Source: Caryophanales bacterium UBA2298 (GTDB taxonomy: Bacteria; Bacillota_I; Bacilli_A; Izemoplasmatales; Hujiaoplasmataceae). From it: 49,615 bases of DNA. Under the pieces are notes generated by a model. That model saw only the letters and a program-made list of their open reading frames with translations, had not been told where the DNA came from and ran no database searches. Made by a program: the position numbers and the translations under genes. Below are positions 1 through 5,966 of this stretch, one piece after another (the first letter of the stretch is position 1; each line of letters starts with the position of its first letter). The stretch lies in NCBI GenBank assembly GCA_002345425.1, contig DDWA01000030.1:1-49615 (forward strand), written 5' to 3'.

Positions 1-111
1 TTATATTTTGGTATATTAACTGGATTATTAATTTTATTGACTGTTTATACATTAGTTAAAGCAGGTAATATGTATACAATTTATTTACCATTCTTAGGAT
101 GGGTGATATAA
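1..111 (+). CDS. rnfD: C-terminal fragment of probable RnfD
   Basis: Only the last 36 codons are in the window, in frame 1, ending in TAA just before the next ATG. The visible residues are hydrophobic and look like a final transmembrane helix plus a short tail (LYFGILTGLLILLTVYTL). RnfD is the membrane subunit that normally sits directly before rnfG in clostridial rnfCDGEAB operons, and the genes that follow are rnfG, E, A and B, so position is the main argument. The FMN-attachment site and other diagnostic parts lie outside the window. It could instead be another small membrane protein of the same operon. Confidence 0.55.
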   Translation, partial: LYFGILTGLLILLTVYTLVKAGNMYTIYLPFLGWVI

Positions 112-112
112 A

Positions 113-1273
113 ATGAAAAAATATCTAAAAAATCATTATGCGGTATTAACTTTATCGTTATTAATAATATTAATATTTGTGTTCGGGGGAATGTTCTCTC
201 GTTACATGACAAATCAAATTGATGTTCACGCTGAAGCCGAAGAATTAAGAGTATTCAATGAATCTTTAATTGCTTTAGCTGGAGTTGGGGATGAAGTTGT
301 TGTTTTTGAATCAGAACAATTAACTAAAGAATACTTGTTGCCGGAATCAGAAACTGAAACTTATCAACCAGAGTTACTTAATGCTTACAAAATTTTAGAA
401 AATGACGAAGAAGTTTCAGTTATTTATGTAATTTCCACTCATGGAAAATATGATGGATTAGAAGTAGCTTATGCAATTGACATCGCAACAAAAACTTTAA
501 TTGATGTCAAAGTTATGAACAACAATGAAACGCCAGGTTACTATTCTGCTTTAGATGATGCTTTCTTTGGACAGTTAAGCAATAAAACTTTTGATGATGC
601 AGTCTTTACTATAGATGCAGTTTCCGGTTCAACTTATACATCCAAAGCTTTCGAAACCGGAATGAAATATGCTAGAGAACTTTTTGCAAGAGACTTCGAT
701 TTTGAAATTCCAATTATTGTTTATACGATAAATTGGATTGAAAGAAATTATGATTCAGCAACATTCATTACTAAACCATTTATCGCTAATATAACTTATG
801 GTGCTGAAAATAATGTTTTAGAAGCTTATTTTGATAATGAATATAATTTAGTAGAAGTCATTAGTGGTGTTGAACCGGATCAAACATATAAAGATGTGTT
901 TAAGACTGATTTTCCAACAACAACCTTTATTGATGTAAAAACATTTATCACTGCTTATGATGAGACAACAAGAGTAATTACGATAGAAACCATCGCTTAC
1001 GGTCGAAAAGCACTTATCGTTGAATTTGAACTCAACGCTACTTTAGATCAAGTTATGGCAATGTCTATTACAACTACTCAAACGTATGATTCAGTTAATA
1101 ATGAAGATTATACCGGCGGAGCACTACCTGCACTTGAAAATGCTTATCGCGATCAATATTTGCTCGATGGATCTTATCTTGATTCTATATCAGGCGCTAC
1201 AATAACATCAAATGCAATAATAAGAATTTTTACTTTGATGGACAATGTGCTTACAGAATGGGGAGGCAACTAA
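113..1273 (+). CDS. Membrane-anchored protein with two FMN-binding domains, Rnf-associated
   Basis: A 386-residue protein with one N-terminal membrane segment (about residues 11-28) and a predicted extracytoplasmic remainder. It carries two copies of the FMN-binding (NqrC/RnfG-type) domain. The first has the flavinylation-like motif SGST at 171-174 and an ETPGYYS loop at 139-145. The second has a canonical SGAT at 360-363 near the C-terminus. In this family FMN is joined covalently to the Thr of S(G)AT by ApbE. The gene lies between the probable rnfD and rnfG, one base after the former, with a GGGTGAT ribosome site, so it is part of the Rnf operon. It may pass electrons between RnfD and RnfG or to an outside acceptor; that role is inference. 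It is not RnfG itself, which follows. Confidence 0.8.
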   Translation: MKKYLKNHYAVLTLSLLIILIFVFGGMFSRYMTNQIDVHAEAEELRVFNESLIALAGVGDEVVVFESEQLTKEYLLPESETETYQPELLNAYKILENDEEVSVIYVISTHGKYDGLEVAYAIDIATKTLIDVKVMNNNETPGYYSALDDAFFGQLSNKTFDDAVFTIDAVSGSTYTSKAFETGMKYARELFARDFDFEIPIIVYTINWIERNYDSATFITKPFIANITYGAENNVLEAYFDNEYNLVEVISGVEPDQTYKDVFKTDFPTTTFIDVKTFITAYDETTRVITIETIAYGRKALIVEFELNATLDQVMAMSITTTQTYDSVNNEDYTGGALPALENAYRDQYLLDGSYLDSISGATITSNAIIRIFTLMDNVLTEWGGN

Positions 1274-1274
1274 G

Positions 1275-1808
1275 ATGAATAAAGGTTTTATCTCAGGTAT
1301 GGTTCTCCTTACTCTTGGACTTGTATGTGGAATCTTACTTTCAGTAGTTAATTATTTTACAGCACCAATAATTACTGAAGAAGAAAATAAAATTAAATAC
1401 GCAACTCTAGCAGAATTTTATACTTTAGCAGATTATGATTTATCTGAAGTTGAAGGTGATGGAGCTTTTGGTACAATTTATGTTTTAAAAGAAAAAGGCA
1501 CTGATAATATCGAAGCATTAGTTTATACAGTTAGCGCTCAAGGTTATAGCGACTCACAATTAGTGCAGATGTTAATTGCTGTCAACAGTGATTTATCAGT
1601 TGAAGGTTATAAAATAGTGGCTCATCAAGAAACCACAGGTTTTGGTGCTGATATCGTTGAAAATAATTTTAATGTCACTGTTATCGACAATTTAACCAAT
1701 TTTGATACTGTTGCTGGTGTTACAAAGACATCTAATGCAATTAAAGAATGTTTTACACTAGTTAGCCAAAGAGCAGTAGGGGATTTAGGAGGTGGATTAA
1801 GTGAATAA
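1275..1808 (+). CDS. rnfG: Rnf complex subunit RnfG (FMN-carrying)
   Basis: A 177-residue subunit of the ion-pumping ferredoxin:NAD+ oxidoreductase. The N-terminal helix (about residues 5-27) anchors an FMN-binding domain whose attachment region reads AGVTKTSNAI near the C-terminus. Ala replaces the usual Ser and Val the usual Ala of SGAT, but the acceptor Thr is kept. An ETTGFGAD loop matches the family GxxETPG region. The start at 1275 is preferred over the in-frame ATG at 1245, because GGGAGG lies just upstream of 1275 and the longer form would overlap the preceding gene by 29 bases. The stop overlaps the rnfE start. Confidence 0.88.
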   Translation: MNKGFISGMVLLTLGLVCGILLSVVNYFTAPIITEEENKIKYATLAEFYTLADYDLSEVEGDGAFGTIYVLKEKGTDNIEALVYTVSAQGYSDSQLVQMLIAVNSDLSVEGYKIVAHQETTGFGADIVENNFNVTVIDNLTNFDTVAGVTKTSNAIKECFTLVSQRAVGDLGGGLSE

Positions 1809-2469
1809 GAAAGAGAATTTTCTTAAAGGTTTTATCAAAGAAAACCCATTATTCGTTTCACTTTTAGGAATGTGTCCTTCCTTGGCGGTAACAACTTCAT
1901 TAGAAAATGCAATCGGTATGACTATGGGAGTTTTCTTTGTTCTAGTTTTATCTAACTTAATAATCTCATTGATTATGAGTAATCCTAAACTAGCTGTGTT
2001 GGTAAAACCAGTTAGAATTCCTGTTTATATCGTTGTTATTGCAACTTTAGTTACAATTGTTGAAATGGTTATGCATGCATTTGTAATTGATTTATATCGG
2101 GCTTTAGGCGTGTTTATTCCGTTGATTGTTGTTAACTGTATTATCCTAGGTAGAGCTGAAGCTTTTGCTTCCAGCAACAAACCCGTCGATTCATTGATTG
2201 ATGGTGTTGGTATGGCTTTGGGTTATGGTGCGGCAATCATGTTAATCAGTATTTTTAGAGAGTTTTTAGGAAAAGGAACTTTAACAATTTGGGGAGACTT
2301 ACAATTAAATCTTACTTTCATCTTTAATTTCTTGAAGATTGAACCGATAGCAATGTTTATCCAACCAGTAGGAGCTTTCTTAGCCTTTGGATTGATTTTA
2401 GCAGGAATTACTGCTATTGCTAACAATCACAAAAATAAATTAGCAAAGGAAGTGACAAATAATGGATAA
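1801..2469 (+). CDS. rnfE: Rnf complex subunit RnfE
   Basis: A 222-residue integral membrane subunit of the RnfA/RnfE (NqrD/NqrE) family with about six hydrophobic segments. Family landmarks are the early NPLFVSLLGMCPSLAVTT region with its Cys, the VNCIILGRAEAFAS segment, and the GYGAAIMLISIFREFLGKG stretch. RnfA and RnfE form an inverted-topology pair that holds an iron-sulfur centre in the membrane through conserved cysteines. Translation starts at GTG (1801) after GGAGGTGG and overlaps rnfG by 8 bases. The gene also overlaps rnfA by 8 bases, which suggests translational coupling. Confidence 0.93.
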   Translation: MNKKENFLKGFIKENPLFVSLLGMCPSLAVTTSLENAIGMTMGVFFVLVLSNLIISLIMSNPKLAVLVKPVRIPVYIVVIATLVTIVEMVMHAFVIDLYRALGVFIPLIVVNCIILGRAEAFASSNKPVDSLIDGVGMALGYGAAIMLISIFREFLGKGTLTIWGDLQLNLTFIFNFLKIEPIAMFIQPVGAFLAFGLILAGITAIANNHKNKLAKEVTNNG

Positions 2470-3037
2470 TTTAATTATGATTGCTTTCTCAGCATTTATC
2501 ATTGAAAATATTATTCTCACTCAATTCCTAGGAATCTGTCCTTTCATGGGAGTTTCAACTAAACGAAGTTCGGCTTTAGGTATGGGTATGGCTGTTATCT
2601 TTGTTATGTTAATTTCCAGCTCTGTTACTTGGCTTTTGTACACGTTTGTTTTAGAGACTTTCAACATTGAATACATGCGGACAATCGTCTTTATTTTGGT
2701 AATTGCTTCACTAGTGCAAATGGTTGAAACATTCTTAAAGAAAGTATCACCCGCCCTATATAAAGCATTAGGTATTTATCTACCTTTAATTACTACTAAC
2801 TGTGCAGTATTGGGTGTAGCTATTCTAAATATCTCTAAGGGATATAATTTTGTAGAAATGATTGTTTATACTACCTTCATAGGTTTAGGTTTCTTATTCG
2901 TTATGTATATATTCTCGATGATGAGAGAAAAATTGGATTATTCTCCAGTACCAAAAGCTTTTAAAGGTGCGCCAATCGCATTAGTTATAGCAGCAATCTT
3001 GGCAATTATATTTTCAAGATTCGGAGGAATTATTTAA
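2462..3037 (+). CDS. rnfA: Rnf complex subunit RnfA
   Basis: A 191-residue integral membrane protein, the inverted-topology partner of RnfE, with about six transmembrane helices. It shows the expected NIILTQFLGICPFMGVS segment near the N-terminus and the ITTNCAVLGVAIL segment mid-protein. Both contain the Cys residues that are conserved in RnfA and NqrE and bind the membrane iron-sulfur centre. Length matches the family (about 190). The start overlaps rnfE, and the final A of the stop is the first base of the rnfB ATG. Confidence 0.94.
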   Translation: MDNLIMIAFSAFIIENIILTQFLGICPFMGVSTKRSSALGMGMAVIFVMLISSSVTWLLYTFVLETFNIEYMRTIVFILVIASLVQMVETFLKKVSPALYKALGIYLPLITTNCAVLGVAILNISKGYNFVEMIVYTTFIGLGFLFVMYIFSMMREKLDYSPVPKAFKGAPIALVIAAILAIIFSRFGGII

Positions 3038-3324
3038 TGGATATAATTCTACCGGCAATAGTATTGGCTGTTTTAGGTTTTGTAATGGGTTTACTGATAA
3101 ATTATGTTGCTAAAGTTTTCTATGTTGAAGAAGATCCTTCAATTGAAGAAGTTGTAGAGTTATTACCAAAGTATAATTGTGGGGCTTGCGGGCATCCTGG
3201 TTGTAAAGAAATGGCAATTGCACTTTTAAACAAAGAAAACAAACCAGCAGATTGTAAACCGATAAGGAAAGAACAAATTCCTGTAATTCAAGAATATTTA
3301 GATAATTATTTTAAAAACAAATAA
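3037..3324 (+). CDS. rnfB: Short RnfB: membrane anchor and single Fe-S domain only
   Basis: A 95-residue version of RnfB. Residues 4-25 form the N-terminal membrane helix, and Cys48, Cys51, Cys56 and Cys73 (CGACGHPGC plus a later C) form the 4Fe-4S domain typical of RnfB. Usual RnfB proteins are about 180-330 residues and continue into a ferredoxin-like domain with two or more further 4Fe-4S clusters, which receives electrons. Here the frame ends in TAA, and a terminator follows within 20 bases. No Cys-rich coding is visible downstream in any frame, so this is a true short form, not an obvious frameshift. Electrons must therefore enter by another subunit, or the complex does a modified job; that is inference. 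Confidence 0.85.
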   Translation: MDIILPAIVLAVLGFVMGLLINYVAKVFYVEEDPSIEEVVELLPKYNCGACGHPGCKEMAIALLNKENKPADCKPIRKEQIPVIQEYLDNYFKNK

Positions 3325-3343
3325 CAAACAAAATAAATATAAA

Positions 3344-3387
3344 AAATTCAGTAATTTAGAAATTTCTAGATAGCTGAATTTTTTTTT
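3344..3387 (+). terminator. Rho-independent terminator of the rnf operon
   Basis: Inverted repeat AAATTCAG (3344-3351) / CTGAATTT (3374-3381) with a 22-base loop, running into a T tract. It ends transcription 20 bases after rnfB. Confidence 0.75.
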
Positions 3388-3580
3388 ATTTTCATAGGAA
3401 ATTGTATTTGCATACGAATACGATAATTTATATTACTATGGTTGGTGTTAAATTCTCTTCTCTTAAATATATCATATTTACTATTTAAATAGAAAAAGAT
3501 GCTAGTAATTTAATACTAACATCTCTATATTTGACTTTTTTTATTTATCTAATAAATATAGGCTATTATATGTTTTTTTA
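3388..3580. other. Gene-free AT-rich spacer with one imperfect hairpin
   Basis: No coding frame with a ribosome site is seen. The one structure is an imperfect dyad, GATGCTAGTA / TACTAACATC (3498-3523, one mismatch), followed by a T-rich stretch. It could be a second terminator or the end of a small RNA; nothing else is recognised. Confidence 0.4.
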
Positions 3581-3609
3581 TTGACTTAAGGGATAAAAAA
3601 AGTTATGAT
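3581..3609 (+). promoter_or_regulatory. Promoter of the 3637 gene
   Basis: TTGACT (3581-3586) and TATGAT (3604-3609) are separated by 17 bases, a near-consensus vegetative promoter ending 27 bases before the ATG. Confidence 0.7.
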
Positions 3610-3636
3610 ATTAAAGGTATGAGAGGATGTGGATAG

Positions 3637-4161
3637 ATGTTAGATTTCTGGGATATTTCAATAATTAGCCTTGTTGTTTTTATTGTTTTAGTTTTTACTA
3701 TCAAGATTTTAATCAGGATTAGGTATGTTAAAACCATCAATAATATAAGCGCTAAGGTAAAAGAGATATTGCCTAATGGTATCATTAGGTTGTATGAACG
3801 CGAAAATGTGTATCAAATTCAGGTCGATGAACAAAACTTAATAACTTTGATTAAAGTTATTTTGTCACGTGAAGAATATGAATTTATTATTACTAACTCT
3901 AACAAGTGGACAGTTAACAATAATCCTTTGCAATGGACACGAAAAAGCAAACCGATGTTTATATCTGATTCTGATGCTTTTATCAACATAAAAAAAACTG
4001 ATTTACCACTAAGAAAAATTGTTTTAATATATCCTTCCTGCAAACGTGTTATCCGCTATTTAAATGAATCAGACACAATTATGGTTAGAGAAAAAGATAC
4101 AGTGAATGGTATCAATTTTGTTCAATGGATTGATTTGGAAAAAATTCTCAAAAATCAATAA
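3637..4161 (+). CDS. Unknown protein with one N-terminal membrane helix
   Basis: A 174-residue protein that I do not recognise. Residues 5-27 form a hydrophobic helix with positive residues just after it (IRIRYVK), which predicts a membrane anchor with the rest in the cytoplasm. The soluble part is mixed alpha/beta with many Ile, Lys and Asn residues and no Cys pair, nucleotide loop or metal motif. It has its own promoter and a weak GAGGATG ribosome site, and stands alone between the rnf terminator and a tRNA gene. Codon use resembles the neighbours. Confidence 0.7.
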   Translation: MLDFWDISIISLVVFIVLVFTIKILIRIRYVKTINNISAKVKEILPNGIIRLYERENVYQIQVDEQNLITLIKVILSREEYEFIITNSNKWTVNNNPLQWTRKSKPMFISDSDAFINIKKTDLPLRKIVLIYPSCKRVIRYLNESDTIMVREKDTVNGINFVQWIDLEKILKNQ

Positions 4162-4168
4162 TTTTTTA

Positions 4169-4197
4169 TTTACAAAACCATTTATTTGGTTTATTAT
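4169..4197 (+). promoter_or_regulatory. Promoter of tRNA-Lys, with a dyad in its spacer
   Basis: TTTACA (4169-4174) and TATTAT (4192-4197), spacing 17, place the start a few bases before the tRNA. The spacer is an inverted repeat, AAACCA (4175-4180) / TGGTTT (4187-4192). It could also act as a weak terminator for the upstream gene. Confidence 0.6.
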
Positions 4198-4207
4198 ATT
4201 GATACAT

Positions 4208-4283
4208 GCGCCATTAGCTCAGTTGGTAGAGCAAATGACTCTTAATCATTGGGTCCCCGGTTCGAGTCCGTGATGGCGCACCA
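4208..4283 (+). tRNA. tRNA-Lys (anticodon CUU), CCA encoded
   Basis: A complete 76-base cloverleaf. The acceptor stem GCGCCAT/ATGGCGC is perfect, and the D arm is GCTC..GAGC. The anticodon stem AATGA/TCATT encloses loop CTCTTAA, giving anticodon CTT. The T loop is TTCGAGT, and discriminator A is followed by an encoded CCA (4281-4283). The T stem has one mismatch (CCCGG against CCGTG). CUU reads AAG, the rarer lysine codon in this AT-rich genome. Confidence 0.95.
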
Positions 4284-4295
4284 GATTATAAATTT

Positions 4296-4320
4296 AAGCG
4301 ACTTATGTCGCTTTTTTCTT
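4296..4320 (+). terminator. Terminator of tRNA-Lys
   Basis: Perfect stem AAGCGAC (4296-4302) / GTCGCTT (4307-4313), loop TTAT, followed by TTTT and a T-rich tail. Confidence 0.85.
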
Positions 4321-4333
4321 TTGTCAAACTCCC

Positions 4334-4371
4334 TGAAAACGCTTTACATTAGGCTTGTAAACTTTTATAAT
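4334..4371 (+). promoter_or_regulatory. hut operon promoter with overlapping cre-like box
   Basis: The -35 TTTACA (4343-4348) and -10 TATAAT (4366-4371) are 17 bases apart. A box TGAAAACGCTTTACA (4334-4348) overlaps the -35 and matches the first 12 positions of the 14-base CcpA consensus TGWAARCGYTWNCW. A second dyad, TTTACA (4343-4348) / TGTAAA (4356-4361), spans the spacer and may be another operator. The arrangement suggests catabolite repression by blocking polymerase; this is inference. Confidence 0.65.
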
Positions 4372-4375
4372 AGGT

Positions 4376-4445
4376 ATAGATGGTTTTATCTATTTCGAAA
4401 GGGGAATTAGTCAAAGTAATAAAGTAACTTTGATGAAAATATTAT
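4376..4445 (+). promoter_or_regulatory. hutH leader with two small hairpins and a distant ribosome site
   Basis: The leader holds ATAGAT/ATCTAT (4376-4381, 4388-4393) and TCAAAGT/ACTTTGA (4411-4417, 4427-4433). The only good ribosome-binding sequence, AAAGGGG (4398-4404), is about 41 bases before the hutH ATG. An in-frame TGA at 4431 rules out an earlier hutH start. The second hairpin lies between the two and may shorten the distance. Confidence 0.45.
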
Positions 4446-5966
4446 ATGATAAAAATTAACGGATCTAATCTGGATTTTTCACTTTTTGAAAGAATAGTTT
4501 TAGATTTTGAAGAGGTTTCTATTGCTGATAGTAGTAAAGTTTTAGTTAATGAAGCGAGAGCATATGTGGAAAAGGTTATCCAGTCAGAAAATGCTGTTTA
4601 CGGTATAAATACCGGTTTTGGTAAACTTTCTGATGTTTCAATAGATAAATGTGATTTAACTAAACTTCAAGAAAATTTGATAAAGAGCCACGCTTGTGGA
4701 GTTGGTGAAGTTTTTTCTGAAGCAATTGTTAGAGGGATGTTACTTTTAAGAATTAACGCTCTTATCAAAGGTAAGAGTGGTATAAGATTAGAAGTTATCG
4801 AAAAAATGGTTGAATTTTTAAACAAGAGATTATCTCCTGTCGTTTTTTCAAAAGGAAGTTTAGGCGCTAGTGGTGATTTAGCGCCATTAAGCCATATGGC
4901 TTTACCGATTATTGGTCTTGGTGAAGTTTTTTATGAAGGTGAGAGATTAACTGCTAAAGAAGGTTTAAAACGAGCTGAAATCAAGCCTTTGCCTTCTTTA
5001 GAGGCTAAAGAGGGGTTATCTTTAATTAATGGAACTCAAGCTATGACTTCAGTCGGTGTTTTAACTCTTATTGAAGCTTTACGTTTAGTCGACTTATCAA
5101 TCTATAATTTAGGAATTACCATGCAAGCACTTGAAGGAATTATCGATGTTTTTGATTCTAAAATTCATGAGTCACGAAATCAGACAGGTCAAATTAAAAT
5201 CGCTAAAGCAATGTTAAGCATTTTAGATGATTCTAAACTAATGACAAAACAAGGTGAAAAAAGAGTACAAGATGCATATAGTTTAAGATGCTCTCCGCAG
5301 GTGATTGGCGCCAGTTTAGACGCAATCAATTACTGTAAGGATATCTTAATAAAAGAGATGAATGCAGTGACTGATAACCCTATTGTTTTCGCTAATGAAG
5401 ACCAAGTAATTAGTGCTGGAAATTTTCATGGTCAACCCGTTGCTTTAGCGATGGACTTTTTAGCTATAGCTATGAGTGAATTAGCAAATATTTCTGAAAG
5501 AAGACTCGAAAGACTAGTTAATGCCAGTTTAAGTAATGGTTTACCTCCTTTCTTGGTAAAGAAACCAGGAATAAATTCTGGTTTTATGATTGTGCAGTAT
5601 AGCGCTGCTTCTTTAGTAAGTGAAAATAAAGTGCTTTCACATCCTGCAAGCGTAGATTCAATTCCGTCGTCTGCTAATCAAGAAGATCATGTTTCTATGG
5701 GAACGATAGCAGCGAGAAAAGCTTATGAGATTGTTGGCAATGTCAATGATGTATTAGCGATGGAATTATTTACTGGACTTCAAGCAGTCGATTTTAGAGG
5801 TTCAAAAGGATTGAGTACTAAAACTAAAAAAGTTTATGAATATATAAGAGAACATATCAGCTTCATCGATGAAGATAAAATTATGTATGAAGACATCCAT
5901 AAAATTAAGAATCTTATTAAAACCAAAGAATTTAAAAAATTAATTGGAGGGAAAATAAATGAATGA
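4446..5966 (+). CDS. hutH: Histidine ammonia-lyase
   Basis: A 506-residue enzyme that removes ammonia from L-histidine to give trans-urocanate, the first step of histidine use. The electrophilic MIO group forms from Ala-Ser-Gly at 141-143 in GSLGASGDLAPLSH, and the catalytic Tyr region YGINTGFGK is at about 52-60. The NGTQAM and SLRCSPQVIGA segments are also typical. Length agrees with the family (about 500-510). It is the first gene of the hut operon, with a cre-like box at its promoter and no ribosome site directly upstream. The end overlaps hutU by 8 bases. Confidence 0.97.
   Translation: MIKINGSNLDFSLFERIVLDFEEVSIADSSKVLVNEARAYVEKVIQSENAVYGINTGFGKLSDVSIDKCDLTKLQENLIKSHACGVGEVFSEAIVRGMLLLRINALIKGKSGIRLEVIEKMVEFLNKRLSPVVFSKGSLGASGDLAPLSHMALPIIGLGEVFYEGERLTAKEGLKRAEIKPLPSLEAKEGLSLINGTQAMTSVGVLTLIEALRLVDLSIYNLGITMQALEGIIDVFDSKIHESRNQTGQIKIAKAMLSILDDSKLMTKQGEKRVQDAYSLRCSPQVIGASLDAINYCKDILIKEMNAVTDNPIVFANEDQVISAGNFHGQPVALAMDFLAIAMSELANISERRLERLVNASLSNGLPPFLVKKPGINSGFMIVQYSAASLVSENKVLSHPASVDSIPSSANQEDHVSMGTIAARKAYEIVGNVNDVLAMELFTGLQAVDFRGSKGLSTKTKKVYEYIREHISFIDEDKIMYEDIHKIKNLIKTKEFKKLIGGKINE

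Noticed and set aside
3325..3636. Frameshifted continuation of rnfB
   Set aside because: No Cys-rich frame is present in the spacer, and a terminator begins 20 bases after the stop.
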